From: Fallopia convolvulus
Lineage: Eukaryota > Streptophyta > Magnoliopsida > Caryophyllales > Polygonaceae
Assembly (NCBI GenBank): GCA_964016875.1
Contig: OZ024729.1
Coordinates: 22,960,494 to 23,024,493, forward strand
Direction of reading: 5' to 3'
Length of the DNA: 64,000 nucleotides
Position 1 is the first letter of the stretch; each line of letters begins with the position of its first letter. The position numbers and the translations under genes were made by a program. This document shows positions 36,301 through 47,719 of the stretch, piece by piece. The notes beneath the pieces were generated by a model that was not told where the DNA came from, did no database searches, and saw only the letters and a program-made list of their open reading frames with translations.

Positions 36301-37257
36301 AATTTATGGGAGATTTTGTGGCTGATTTTTGGAGGATTCAACAAGAGAAAATTGCTAGAGAGGAAGAGAGAATGGGTGTGTGAATTTGGTGATGAATTGA
36401 GCCCTTTATATAGGCAAGAGAGGGCAAGTAGTGATCCTTGACACTTGAAAATGACCATAGAGGAAGAAGGGGATTGCTCTCCATTGGTGAGAAGTGTGTT
36501 TGTTTGATGATGAGGTAAGGATGGATGTCCTAGGGTGGTCTTGCAAGCAAAGGGGAAGAGTGGAAGAAGACTATAGCATGCATTGGTTTGTAGTCAAATC
36601 AATCAAGCTCAATTTGACTTTGGAAGAAAAAGAAGAAGAAAGTGACTTTATTATTAAAAGAGTGGTGAATTGAATAGATAAATTATTGTAGCCTAGCGGA
36701 TTTGGAGTGTGTGTATGGGGGGAAGGAGAGACGCAAGAGGTCTCGGGTTCAAGTCCCGGCTCCTTTTTAATTAAATTGCCTTGTACTTATTTTTAGTCTT
36801 GTACATTCTCTTATTTAATAATTTTGAATTTTATAAAAGCCTTATTTTTATTTGAATGCTTTTATGCCTTCATAATCCTTTATAATATATTCTTGAATTT
36901 ATTTATTTAAATTATTTAAGTTCTCTTGTTATAGAGAAAAAGGATTATAAATTATATTATAATGATTTTTTTACAAACCTTGGGATATTGCAGATATTAC
37001 ATTTATAACATTTTTTAAAATTTATTAAGATAATTATAAAAATAATTAAACTCTCTTTTTAAGAGAAAATATTTAAATAGATATCCGACTTGCATAATAT
37101 AATTAAATTCTTAATTTCCATTGTAGTGAACTTTTATAATCCTTTATAATAAGATATGAGGTTATAAAAGTTATTATTTTTCTCTACTTTAGAGAAAAAA
37201 AAGTTTTATTGGGATAATTACCCATTTTATTTTATTTAGAATTTAGCGGATATTACA
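33398..37257 (-). repeat. Reverse-oriented LTR of the chromovirus family, about 3.9 kb
   Basis: On the minus strand it starts TGTAATATCC at 37257, preceded by the conserved polypurine stretch and the 'CTTTGTTGTTTCCTCACAG' region (37258-37380). It ends GGGGTGTTACA at 33398, an intact TG...CA pair. It aligns in patches with the LTRs at 4694 and 17592 (conserved 5' and 3' ends, tRNA-derived block) but is more diverged in the AT-rich middle. It has inserted into MULE-type element 2. Confidence 0.85.
36689..36763 (+). repeat. Antisense tRNA-derived segment in LTR (copy 3)
   Basis: A-box-like TAGCCTAGCGG, then GGTCTCGGGTTCAAGTCCCGGC with a five-pair T-arm, followed at once by a TTTTT run, a Pol III terminator-like signal. 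It is antisense to the LTR, like copies 1 and 2. Confidence 0.55.
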
Positions 37258-39490
37258 ATAGTACCCCCTTAAAATTAGTTTCGTCCCCGAAACTAGGAAA
37301 AACTTAGGGCGGTACAAGGTTAACACGGGAAGCTACTAACACACACAACTGTGAGGAAACAACAAAGGGCTAGTACCCCCTTAAAGAACATTTCGTTCTT
37401 TAGTTAAGACAACTGTACAAGTAGAAGAATTACTATTGTACATTTTTTCTTAAGGAATCGTTAAATTAGTATTCCTTAGAAAGATTCCTACATTTGAACT
37501 TATGTGGTTTAACAAAATCAAGGGATAGGAATGAAAATCCAAATGGTCTTGCTAGCGAAGTAGGTGGGGGTCAAACGGTTTTATCCATTAGCTTGAGTCA
37601 TACCTACGGAAGTTCTAGGTTGACCTTCCCAACATAAAAGTTAGACTGCTTATAGAATAAGCATCCCAATTGAGACGAGCACTTAAGTGTTTCTAGGAAG
37701 CGAGTAAGAAAATGACTAATCCATTCTATACTTATAGAATAGAGTCATTACGGAAGAATTCTTTAAGATGGATATTCATTAACTGTCGATATGGAATCGA
37801 AGTTTGAATATGTGAAACCCAAGCCTTGAAAGAAGGATCTCGATTTACGGTTTCTAAAGAAGTTACTATTGGGATAGGTGATGGTTATCTCACAAGAGGG
37901 AATAACCATCTTTACGATGTCGTGTTCGAATATATTATACTATCGAGAAGTGGTTTGAGCGTCCTTCTATATTAAGCGTATTAATTCGTAGTTTTCTTAA
38001 ACAAGGTTAAATTCGAAGGAAGTGGTTTCATTCCACCAATGTGATCAGCATGGGGGAACTAATTCTAACGTAACCCCTTCATATGCCCTCACATGAATAA
38101 GACCTGAAATTCTACCTCAACCATGTGATCAAGATGGGAGATAGAAGTTCATCCTTATTCACCACTGTGAACCATATACTTCGAAAAATGTTTAGCTATT
38201 TAAACTTATGATATTAACTATTGTAGTTCGATAACGCAACGCAAAATGAAAATATTTCTTGCAGAGGTAGGAGTAATTCGCATAAGAAAAGATGGACTGA
38301 CTTACATAATCCTATTAATTGAAACTAAGTGTTTGAAACAGTGCGTTCGTAGAGAAAGTATCAACAAACATCTTCAGGACGGCTATGTAGCAGAGTTCAA
38401 AGTATAACATTTTGCGAAAGAAGATAGTTGACAATAATATTGGAATTATTCAACTATGCTTTGATTATAACCGAGGTTGAAATTCTAATGACAACCCTAT
38501 GATATATGTCACAAGTACCCTTGTTTAGACATATTTAGATTACACGAGGAAGGATAAGCTATTCTATTCGCTCCTTGCGTCTGTCGTTGAACTTCTCCAT
38601 GGCTTAGGGTTTGAACTTATCCACTTATGACGGGATACTTTTGGGCTTAAGGGGAAACATCATATCGTGTGTAATGCAATAACTGGTTAAGCTGCGTGGC
38701 CTTCTTCTCGACATACTTAGTCCTTTAACCTTTAGGGTCTAAGAGATCATCAACTATCTCATCTCTCATAGAATAAGGGAGGAATGATTCATCATTTAGT
38801 CTTAAACTTTTTCCCAACTCAACATGACATGTTTTGCTTGATTATAATTCTCTTGCTATTGGCTAACTCCTTTCCGATTTGTAGAGCGACAATATGCACC
38901 CTTTTTCTTCGGTGCAAAGAATACTTCTTAAATCTTTCCACTTAGGAGAACTAGTAGTAGTTGTGGTCAACTTTTTGTTCCTTCATTGACAGTCTTCTTT
39001 GATGTGAATGTCTTTAGTGCCCTTGCACAACTAGAACATTTACTTGAGGTCGAATATGGCATCATTTGCAATTCTATTTGCAGCTTGGTCAGTTCCAATT
39101 ATGCTTGCTTCTTTTGGTGGAACAGAAGAGATTGCTTCTGGCATCACTTATATTGTTGGACTTCTTAATGTAATTTCTGTCGCATCATCCAACAATATCG
39201 GCGTACTAGGGTCCATTACCCAACGATTTCCTTGTTCTTTCTTTGGAAGATTTTGAACCATCATTTGCGCCGGAACTTGAATGCTATTCAGGGGAATTCT
39301 ATTGTTGGTTCCTTGCGGTTTGGCCATTGGAATTAAGAATCGACAAATTGTTCCCAACAATATTCATTCATTCGTGGATAGAGTAGACACTTGGGTTATT
39401 GAAGCAAAGGTTAATGCTTTGTTGTAATACCTTCAAAAGGTTGGTCCCAAAGTATACGCTCATTTAAGGAAGGGAAGACGGTTATAGCAA
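37258..39490 (-). pseudogene. Internal remnant of reverse-oriented gypsy element
   Basis: 37258-37400 matches the pol-to-LTR spacer of the chromovirus family in reverse. Beyond that the match stops. At about 39045-38985 the minus strand shows a zinc-knuckle-like Cys/His pattern (CSSC..., then KEDC in a shifted frame), consistent with decayed gag. I see no RT or integrase block in between, so most of pol is deleted or too decayed to read. A 70-codon stretch at 39360-39148 (minus) has no known motif. Confidence 0.45.
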
Positions 39491-39498
39491 GGTGTAAC

Positions 39499-40195
39499 CA
39501 GTGGCGTAGCCAGGATTTGAAGCCAGTGGGGGCTAAACTCGAAACACTAGACAAACTCGAAACACTAAATGAATCGGGATTAGAACTAGAACCTATATTT
39601 TATGAACCCCCAATAGTTGGAAAAAATCTTTTCATTTCCTGAAAAATTAAAGAACATGAACATCAAATTATCAATCCATAAACTATAACGGAATTCACAA
39701 CAGTTGCAATGTATTACAGAAATCAATGCACAATACAGAGTAGTAAATTGGAACTAAATGGAATCAATAGAACCAATGAAATCCCATATTGAAATTGTTG
39801 ATATATGCATTAATCACAACAATACAAAAAGTGATAGTTTAAAATTCCAATTGTTGATAGTTTATAACTTGAAATCCCACAAAACCCTACAAATGCATCA
39901 TCATCAAATTGAATTCGCAACAGTTGCAAACTTCCAATGGATTACTGAAATCAATAGACAATAAAGAGAAAGTATTAAATCGGACCCAAATTGAATGCAC
40001 AAGATCTAAAAATCCAAGCCAAAACCGTAACACAAATCTAAAATTAAGCACTCTCAACTGAAATTGGGATTTAGGGCTAAATTGGAGCTAACATTTTATA
40101 TATTTTAAAGGATTTGTGTTTTTTTGTATATTATTTTTTTTTAAATCCCAGTGGGGGCTACAGCCCCCACTGGGCACAATGTACATCCGCCCATG
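39499..40195. mobile_element. hAT-type MITE, 697 bp, perfect 8-bp target duplication
   Basis: Flanked by GGTGTAAC at 39491-39498 and 40196-40203. The ends CAGTGGCG and (reversed) CATGGGCG form short imperfect terminal repeats. CCAGTGGGGGCT recurs just inside both ends. A perfect 13-bp hairpin lies at 40147-40174 (CCCAGTGGGGGCT, 2-base loop, inverse). The interior is AT-rich and non-coding. The 8-bp duplication and CA start indicate hAT. Confidence 0.9.
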
Positions 40196-40203
40196 GGTGT
40201 AAC

Positions 40204-40864
40204 GAACTAGGTAACCTAATAACGGAATCAATAGTTGGAAATAATAACATCGAAGATGGCCTAGGTAATCACTTCAAATGCGATGAATCGGGACACGTGT
40301 CCACAAACTGTCTTAAATAAGCAACCTTATGGCATATTAGGCCTACTGGGGCAACTTAGAGAACTTACAATCCATGTCCAAAAATCTTGGTCCTAACAAC
40401 TTCCTTTCTAACTTCATCTTATCGTCGGGTTGACTTATCAAAATGGTGGAGAAGAAAGTTCATGATGTGGCTTTCCCATAGCCTTACCATGGTTGGTTTA
40501 AACGGTTGACAAAGGTCAATTGCCAAGGTTCCATATGTTGACTGAGCAAGTCATTTCTACTTGTATGTGATTGCAGATGGATATAATAGTCTTTGGTCAG
40601 AGTTCTCGACCACTCCTTTATCACCAGACCATTATAATCTGTTTCGAGATCTGGCTAGGTGGAGACATGTTCGGTCCTTAGCTGACTAGGCCTTCTTTGG
40701 TGTCCTCTTTGGAAATTTCTATCTTCCCATGAGTCACTGGCGTAGTAGGCTTGACTTTAGGGAAACATAAGCATTACCTTTAGTTGGCATGCCTTCTTCT
40801 AATTCCCAATTAGCATAAATTAAATGAGCCTACTCCAACACTCAAGCCCCTTCCAAACTCCCTC
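40204..40864 (+). pseudogene. gag/protease remnant left of Athila-like pol
   Basis: Contains a partial zinc knuckle CDESGHVSTNC (about 40280-40312, its first cysteine changed) followed by a stop. About 540 bases with many stops then correspond by position to the protease and linker. No active-site motif is left. Confidence 0.45.
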
Positions 40865-43800
40865 ATGTATGAATTTCTCGGTCCTCTCTCTATTTTCCCC
40901 GTCATCATCAATGCCAAATTAAATGATGAGGAAGTAGATAAGCTAATTTATGTACTTAGGACCCATAGAAAAGTCATTGGCTACTCTTTGGATGACATAA
41001 CTGGCATATCCCCTTCATTATGCATGCATAGGATCTACATGGAGGATAATCACAAACCCACAATAGAGCATCAACGTAGATTAAATCCTAACATGAAAGA
41101 TGTGGTGAAAAAGGAAATCTTAAAACTACTTGATGTCGGGATAATTTTTCCTATATCGGAAAGCCAATGGGTGAGTCTAGTCCATGTAGTCCCTAAAAGG
41201 GGGAATGACTGTTATAGAGAATGAAAAAGGTGAACTAATTCCCACTAGGACCACAACTAGTTGGAGAATGTGCATTGATTATATGAAGCTAAATAGTGCT
41301 ACAAGAAAAGATCATTTTCCGCTTCCTTTCATTGATCAAGTTTTAGAACGCTTAGCCCAGCATGATTACTTTTGTTACTTAGATGGCTATAGCGGTTTCT
41401 GGCAGATTCCCATTCATCCTGATGATCAGGAGAAAACAACTTTTACTTGTCCCTATGGGAATTTTGCATACAGAATAATGCCATTTGGGATTTGCAATGC
41501 CCCTGCAACTTTTCAAAGATACACGATGGCTATCTTCTCTTACATGATAGAGGACATAGTAGAAGTTTTTATAGATGATTTTTCTGTTTATGGTTCTTCA
41601 TTTGATGTTTGTCTTGCTAATCTTACTCGTGTGCTTAAAAGATGTGAAGAAACCAACCTTGTTCTAAATTGGGAAAAATGCCATTTTATGGTCCAAGAGG
41701 GAATAATGCTAGGACACCTCGTCTCTAAGAGAGGGATTGAAGTAGACAAGGCTAAAATTGAGCTTATTGAAAAACTACCTCCTCCCTCTTCTGTAAAAGA
41801 CGTTAGGAGTTTCTTAGGACATGTTGGCTTCTATAGGCGTTTTATACAAGATTTTTCTAAGATAGCTAAACCTTTGACTAACCTACTAATGAAAGATGTA
41901 GTGTTTGAGCTGTCTACAGAATGTCTTGAGGCTTTTCAGAGGTTGAGAGAAGCACTTGTCTCTGCTCCTATCACACAATCCCCGGATTGGACACTGCCAT
42001 TCGAAATCATGTGCGATGCCAGAGATTATGTTGTCGGTGCAGTATTAGGGCAGTGGAAGGATAAAAGACTCCACACCATTTATTATGCAAGTAAGACGCT
42101 TGATGAAGCGCAGAGTAAGTATACCGCGACGGAGAAGGAATTCCTTGCCGTGGTATTTGCATTTGAAAAATTCCGCTCTTATCTGGTTGGTTCTAAAGTG
42201 ATTATTTACACTGATCATGAAGTCGTAAGATATCTAATGGCTGAGAAAGATGCCAAACCTAGGCTACTTCGTTGGATGCTCTTGTTGCAGGAATTTGATC
42301 ATGAAATTCGGGACTAGAAAGGAGCAAAAAACTTGGTGGCGGATCACCTATCTAGGTTGCCAGTTAAACACATCACGGATTCCAACAATGTTGTACCAAT
42401 CAACGACTCCAGACCGGACGAGCACCTCATGTTGAACGAGGTCGAAATCTGCCAATGGCTCATTACCAACCCTACAAGGGTGGGTATCGATCCATCATCA
42501 AAGAAGCTGGAGAACGCTGAGCACATCGGTACCGAGCCAAGAACCATCGATACCGAGGCAGGACAGCTCGATATCGAGCTTAGAGAGGTCGTTACCAAGG
42601 AGATTAGAAGCCAGAGGGTCGATATCGACCTTCGTAGGGTCGGTAACGACCCCCCCAGGTACGTTTTCTAACCTTATTTCCAATTTAGATCCTTCCTCAT
42701 CTTTTCCTTCTACTTCTGTCCATTCAATTCATGCTATAAGAGGGTCAAAAACCCCTTGGTTTGCGGATTTTGCTAACTACCTTGTAGGAGGCATAATTCC
42801 CAAAGGCCTGAACCCACAAAAGAAGAAGAAGTTTTTACATGATATCAAAGAGTACTATTTGGATGATCCTTATTTGTTTAAACAAGGAAGTGACCACCTC
42901 TTTAGGCACTGTATTTTAGAAGAAGAGATAGAGAGCGTAATCCGTCAATGTCACACTCTCCCAACCGGTGGCCATGCAAAAGGTTTCAAAACCACGGCGA
43001 AGATTCTTCAAAGTGGTCTCTATTGGCCAACCATTTTCAGGGACGTACAAGATTATGTGACTTCATGTGATGAATGCCAACGCTCTGGGAACATCACTTG
43101 GAGGCATGAGAACCTTCTAACAGGGATCCTAGAGGTCGAGCCTTTCAATGTTTGGGGCATAAACTTTATGGGACCCTTCCCCTCATCGGGTCCCTATAAG
43201 TATATCCTTGTCGCGGTTGATTATGTCTCCAAGTGGGTGGAAGCCGTCGCTACAAGAACCAATGACGCCAAAACTGTGGCCAAATTTATTAAGACTAACA
43301 TCTTTCCCATGTTTGGAGTACCGAGTACCACGCGTTCTCATTAGTGATGGTGGTTCACACTTCATAGAGAGAAGCTTTGAAGCTCTCTTGGCTAAGTATG
43401 GGGTATCACATCGGGTGGCGACACCATACCATCCCCAAACTAGCGACCAAGTGGAAGTTTCAAACTGACAAATCAAGAGCATTCTAGAAAAGACGATCTC
43501 CCACTCAAGAAAAGATTGGTCATCCAAGCTCGATGACGCTCTGTGGGCTTATAGAATGGCATACAAAACACCCCTAGCTACACACCACTCCATACAACCT
43601 AGTTTATGGCAAGGCGTGCCATTTGCCAGTCGAGTTGGAGCATAAGGCTTTATGGGCTCTCAAGGAGCTTAACATGAATCTCGATAAGGCCGGTGCAAAA
43701 CGATTCATGGACTTGCAAGAGCTAGAGGAGTTGAGGCTACGGGCGTATGAAAACGTCGAAATCTACAAGGAGCGCACCAAGCTGTGGCATGACAAGAAGT

Positions 43801-44027
43801 TGGTGCCAAAAACCTATGAAGTTGGTGACAAGGTACTTCTTTTTAATTCTAGACTTCACTTATTTCCAAGGAAACTAAGATCAAGATGGAGTGGGCCATT
43901 CGTGGTCCACCACATATATCCCCATGGAGCGGTGGATCTAGTAGACAACAATGGAGCCATCTTCAAGGTCAATGGGCATCGGTTGAAGAAATACTATAAG
44001 CAAACTGACCTGGATGAGGAAATCTAA
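40865..44027 (+). pseudogene. Athila-like Ty3/gypsy pol: RT, RNase H, integrase
   Basis: Blocks in order: pre-RT (40865-41200, with LNPNMKDVVKKEI), RT and RNase H (41205-42317, including DGYSGFWQIPIHP, FGICNAPATFQR, the intact FIDD catalytic pair near 41575 and the RNase H YTDHE block), a palindrome-rich linker (42333-42671), the integrase zinc region (42859-43080), core (43120-43470) and a C-terminus of the GPFVVHHIYPHGAVDL type (43860-44000). The wording of these blocks is that of the Athila clade. Breaks: one base lost near 41200, TAG at 42315, TAA at 42669, a frame change near 43330, and TGA at about 43467. The first catalytic Asp of integrase is Asn (AAC 43162-43164). No envelope-like ORF follows. 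Confidence 0.9.
42485..42655. repeat. Palindrome cluster in the RNase H-integrase linker
   Basis: Within the pol frame, perfect or near-perfect palindromes AGCTCGATATCGAGCT (42565-42580), GGTCGATATCGACC (42617-42630) and GGGTCGGTAACGACCC (42637-42652) lie close together, with variants CATCGGTACCGAG (about 42525) and CATCGATACCGAG (about 42545). They create a repetitive acidic peptide of the VDID/LDIE type. Confidence 0.85.
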
Positions 44028-46004
44028 GCCACTTGGGCTCTAACATCCTCCAATTAGCTAAGGTAAGTTCGTCGGGCTAACGATGTTAAAAATAGCGCTT
44101 ACGGGAGGCAACCCGCTTTCTTTTGACTTCTTTTTAGGTTAGATAAAAGATTTTCGGAATAGAATTGTTTTTCTAAGTTATACAAGTGAGATTGGATATA
44201 ATCAAAGCGGCTCAGTAGCTCGTTAATGACCCCCACAGGGTCGGTAACGACCCTTGCAGTAAACCCAACAAAAGTTCAGCCAACTACAGTTTCTACCTTA
44301 TTCCCCCTCTTTTTCAAGTATTCAAGGATGTCTTCAAGGCCGCTTCAAAATTGATCTTGTGAGTTCGTTTTCTTTTCCCTATTTCTTTATTTTTACCTTT
44401 CTTTGTTCTAACAGTGGGGACACTGTTAGGTTCAAGTATGGGGTAGGGAGGGAAAAGAAAACTCTTGTGGGTGTCTTTATGTTTCGTGTATGTGTTTGCG
44501 TGTTTTGTCTTGCTTTAATGTATAAGTTGGTTTTAGTTGCTTTGTTTTCCTTAAAAGAAAAATGAAAAAAAATTGAAAAAAAATACAAAAAGATTTTCAG
44601 GATTGATAAGTACTCTTGTCTTATGGTTCTAGGATGGTAATTGCTTGTATGATCATGTAAATCCATTTAGCATGTCTTTGATGGTTTAGCCCGAGTTTAC
44701 CATGAAATTTTTTTTGTGTGAATTTTTAGCTTGTAATGAAACTGAGCATGTATAAACTTTCATCATGAGTTTTAATTGCAATCCAACAAAATGATCTACC
44801 TTGTGAGTTAATTTTGGCCTAATAGGGAGAACATCAAAAATGCCTCTTCTCTTTTGTGTGTGATTTACTCTCTTATGTGCATATTATCTCTTGAAATTGT
44901 GATGGTTATTTATTTCTCGAAGCCTCTATAATATTTTAGTTCATTACTTGTGAAATCATATGACGGAGAGCATATTTTTCACGAGCCTTATTAATCCTTA
45001 TCCACCCTTACATTATCCCTCTTTTTGAAGCCAATTTCTTTGTGCCTTAAAGCCTTTTATTTGTAGCTCCACAAAATTATTTTCCTAGCCGATATAAGTT
45101 TGACCCTATCCGGGGATTAGGACTTAGTTGGTTGGATTTGTTTTATGAGTTTGAGTGTTGGTTCAATTAAAAGGGATGGGATGGGTAGAATGGAAGTCTC
45201 ATTGTTCAAAGAAAAGTGTAAAAAAGGAGAATTCTTGGTTTAAAGAAAGGAATGCACAAGTAAGAAAAAAAATGCAATTGCAGCCTCGTTACCGACCCCC
45301 TCCTTCGAAAAAAATAATCAGAAATTCATTGAAAATTCAAAAAAAGAGAAGTAGGAGAAGAAAAAGAAGTGAATAAGTGCAAGCAAAGTAAAGAAAAGAT
45401 CAAGGATTCTTTTGTATGTGTATATGAGACTTTCTAGGATGAATTTGGATTGATGAGAGTGAGTTGAGCTTTAATGTTTAGAGAGTTTGGTATATTCTTT
45501 TGGAAAAGTTTGGTGAGTTGTGTTGAGAGTTTAGGAGTTTATATTCCCGGATTTTTAGCACCACAAAGCCAAAATATTTACACGCCTTATTGTCTTTACC
45601 AAGCCCCATTACAACCCGGCCGAATGGAAACTTCTATGAATTTTTCCATTGAGCCTAAGTTCTCTTGATGATTTTACTTGTTTTGACAATCTTTCGTAGA
45701 GAGATTGGTGATATAAGTTACAATTTCTATGAGTTTTTGCATGTTTGATTGCGTTGAGAGTTGCATATATAAGCCTAAACACACGAGAGTTGAGTGAAAC
45801 ACGTACCATTTGTGAGGTTGGATTGTGATTGCTTGTGTCTATTAGTTGCTCATATATGTGTGATGACGTTAAAGTCACTTGTCTAAATTTCACTTGTGCT
45901 GAAATTGCTTTTTGATAAGGGCTATTACTTGATAGATGTGTTGATGGTTTTGATCTATGTTTGGTGATTGCTTGAGGACAAGCAAGCTTAAGTATGGGGT
46001 ATTT
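44028..46004 (+). other. Athila-like element: region between pol and 3' LTR
   Basis: No envelope-like ORF. Contains further palindromic motifs: GGGTCGGTAACGACCC at 44238-44253 and CCTCGTTACCGACCCC at about 45284-45299. It ends with GCTTGAGGACAAGCAAGC and the purine-rich AAGTATGGGGTATT next to the LTR, the usual end of Athila/Tat internal regions. 44540-44600 is a run of A-rich sequence. Confidence 0.7.
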
Positions 46005-47411
46005 TGACGTCCATGTTTTTAGCATAGTTTTAGTATGTTTTTCTAGGTCTTTTAGTCTAGTTTAGTTGTGTTTTTGTGAGTGTTTTGTGTCTTTCTAGTA
46101 TAGTTTACATATTTTGTGAAAAGTATGGAAACTACGCTATTTGTGTGTTTTTATATAGGTTTTGAGGCGGATTTGGATGCATTCAAAGGACATTAGAAGA
46201 GAGGATCAATCTAGGAAGAAGGAAAGAAGAAAACTATGGAAGAAACCCCCACAAAATCCAAATGATAAAGGAAGAAACATGAGAAATCAAGTCAAGACCA
46301 ACCTCGATATCGACCCTCTGGGGGTCGATATCGAGGCATTCAGCCCAACCACCTAAGTTAAAGGCCTATTAATTGCTTTTATTCCACAATCTTTTATCTT
46401 TAGTAGGTTTTGTTTTTATGGAAACTTTTTAAGAGGGATGTTTTAGTATAAATACACTTGTTTAGACACAATATCTCTCTCTGACGTTAGTTTTGAGAAG
46501 GGGACGCTCATAGGTTTTAATTTACACGTTATTTTGAAGACTAGTGTTGCTTGGAGCATAAACAAGAAGATTGTGGGAGATTTTCTTGTGTTCTAGGTGT
46601 GTTCTAAGACAAGTTTGAAGTTTTAATTCAAGTAAGCCTTTAGTTTTAATTCAATTATGTTCTCTTTCAATTGCTCTGCTTGTTTTTCTCCAAACATGAG
46701 TGAGTAGTCTTCTTTTCTATGGTTGGGGTTAGAAACCCAACATGATTGTGCATGAATGATGATGTGATGAATGAATTGATTGCCTTTTATCTATTCTTCT
46801 ACTTGTTTGTGCAAAAGCTTTGACGAAAGTTAAAGTATTTCATGTTCTTAACTTGATTGAAAGAGAAAGTTGTGAATTTGAATAGAGATAAAGTTTGAGA
46901 CGAAAGTTGAGAACTTTAGATCAAAGCAAGTAGATTAAGTGAATCGATTTGTGAAAATTGATTGATTTGCTTGATTAATTCAACAAAAGTTGATAACTTT
47001 ATGTTAAAGGCATGATATTATGATTTATGTTATTTGAAATTGCATGATTGTGTTGTAGTGAACCCCTATCCTAGAGTTTTTCCCTTATTTGAGTTAAGTT
47101 TTCAAACCCGGTTGCCTCGATATCGACCCTGCCCAGGTCGATACCAACCTGCAATTTCCCCTTTCTTCTTGTTATTTACTTAGTTTTTCTGCTGCGTTCA
47201 TACTTCGGTAACGACCCTAACAAGGTCAATATCGACCCCTTCTAGTGCATTTATTTAGTTGTTTTGCTTAGTTCTTTGCTTTGTTTTGCCTTCTCTTTTG
47301 CTTTTTAGTTTAATAATCAAACATAACCTTGCTTCCCGTGGACGATTCTGACCTCCCTATACTCAGTGGGGTCTTGACGACAAATTTATTTGTTGTCGGG
47401 AAACCTTATCA
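46005..47411 (+). repeat. 3' LTR of Athila-like element, 1.4 kb
   Basis: Begins TGACGTCCATG after the polypurine stretch and ends CCTTATCA. Contains a TATA-like TAAATACAC near 46450 and three palindromic clusters (46302-46336, 47115-47149, 47205-47240). The ending 'GACGATTCTGACC...CTTGACGACAAATTTATTTGTTGTCGGG' has a small hairpin. No 5' LTR is in the window. Confidence 0.75.
46302..46336. repeat. Perfect 15-bp inverted repeat in Athila-like LTR
   Basis: CCTCGATATCGACCC, five-base loop TCTGG, then its exact inverse. Each arm itself contains the palindromic core CGATATCG. Confidence 0.95.
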
Positions 47412-47719
47412 ATAATCCTAAACGATTCGTGCGATCTTAAGAACATGACAATTACGACTATATATTATTAAAAATTTCAAGATTAACGTCTTATTTCTAT
47501 TAAAATAGTTGACTAGTCCATCCTACAACCTTTTTAATAATCAAATGAATAATGTTTATCATTTTCTTACTTCATATATAATAAAATATACAATCTATTA
47601 GTTTATCCTTGCATACTTTTAGTAATAATATAGGATCTTACAATTCAGCGATCTGATCTTACAATTCGATCCAAAAGACCCTCACAATCCAATCTAGGAT
47701 CCCGATCCTGATAATCTTG
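47412..47719. mobile_element. hAT-type MITE, partial second copy
   Basis: Matches about 4270-4574 of the first MITE (ATGACAATT, TAAAATAGTTGACTAG, CCCGATCCTGATAA..CTTG), but its left third is missing at the junction with the Athila-like LTR end. Confidence 0.8.

Noticed and set aside
36115..36441. 108-codon plus-strand frame inside the reverse LTR
   Set aside because: It lies within LTR sequence (GC-rich island corresponding to 5380-5510 of the other LTR) and has no domain.
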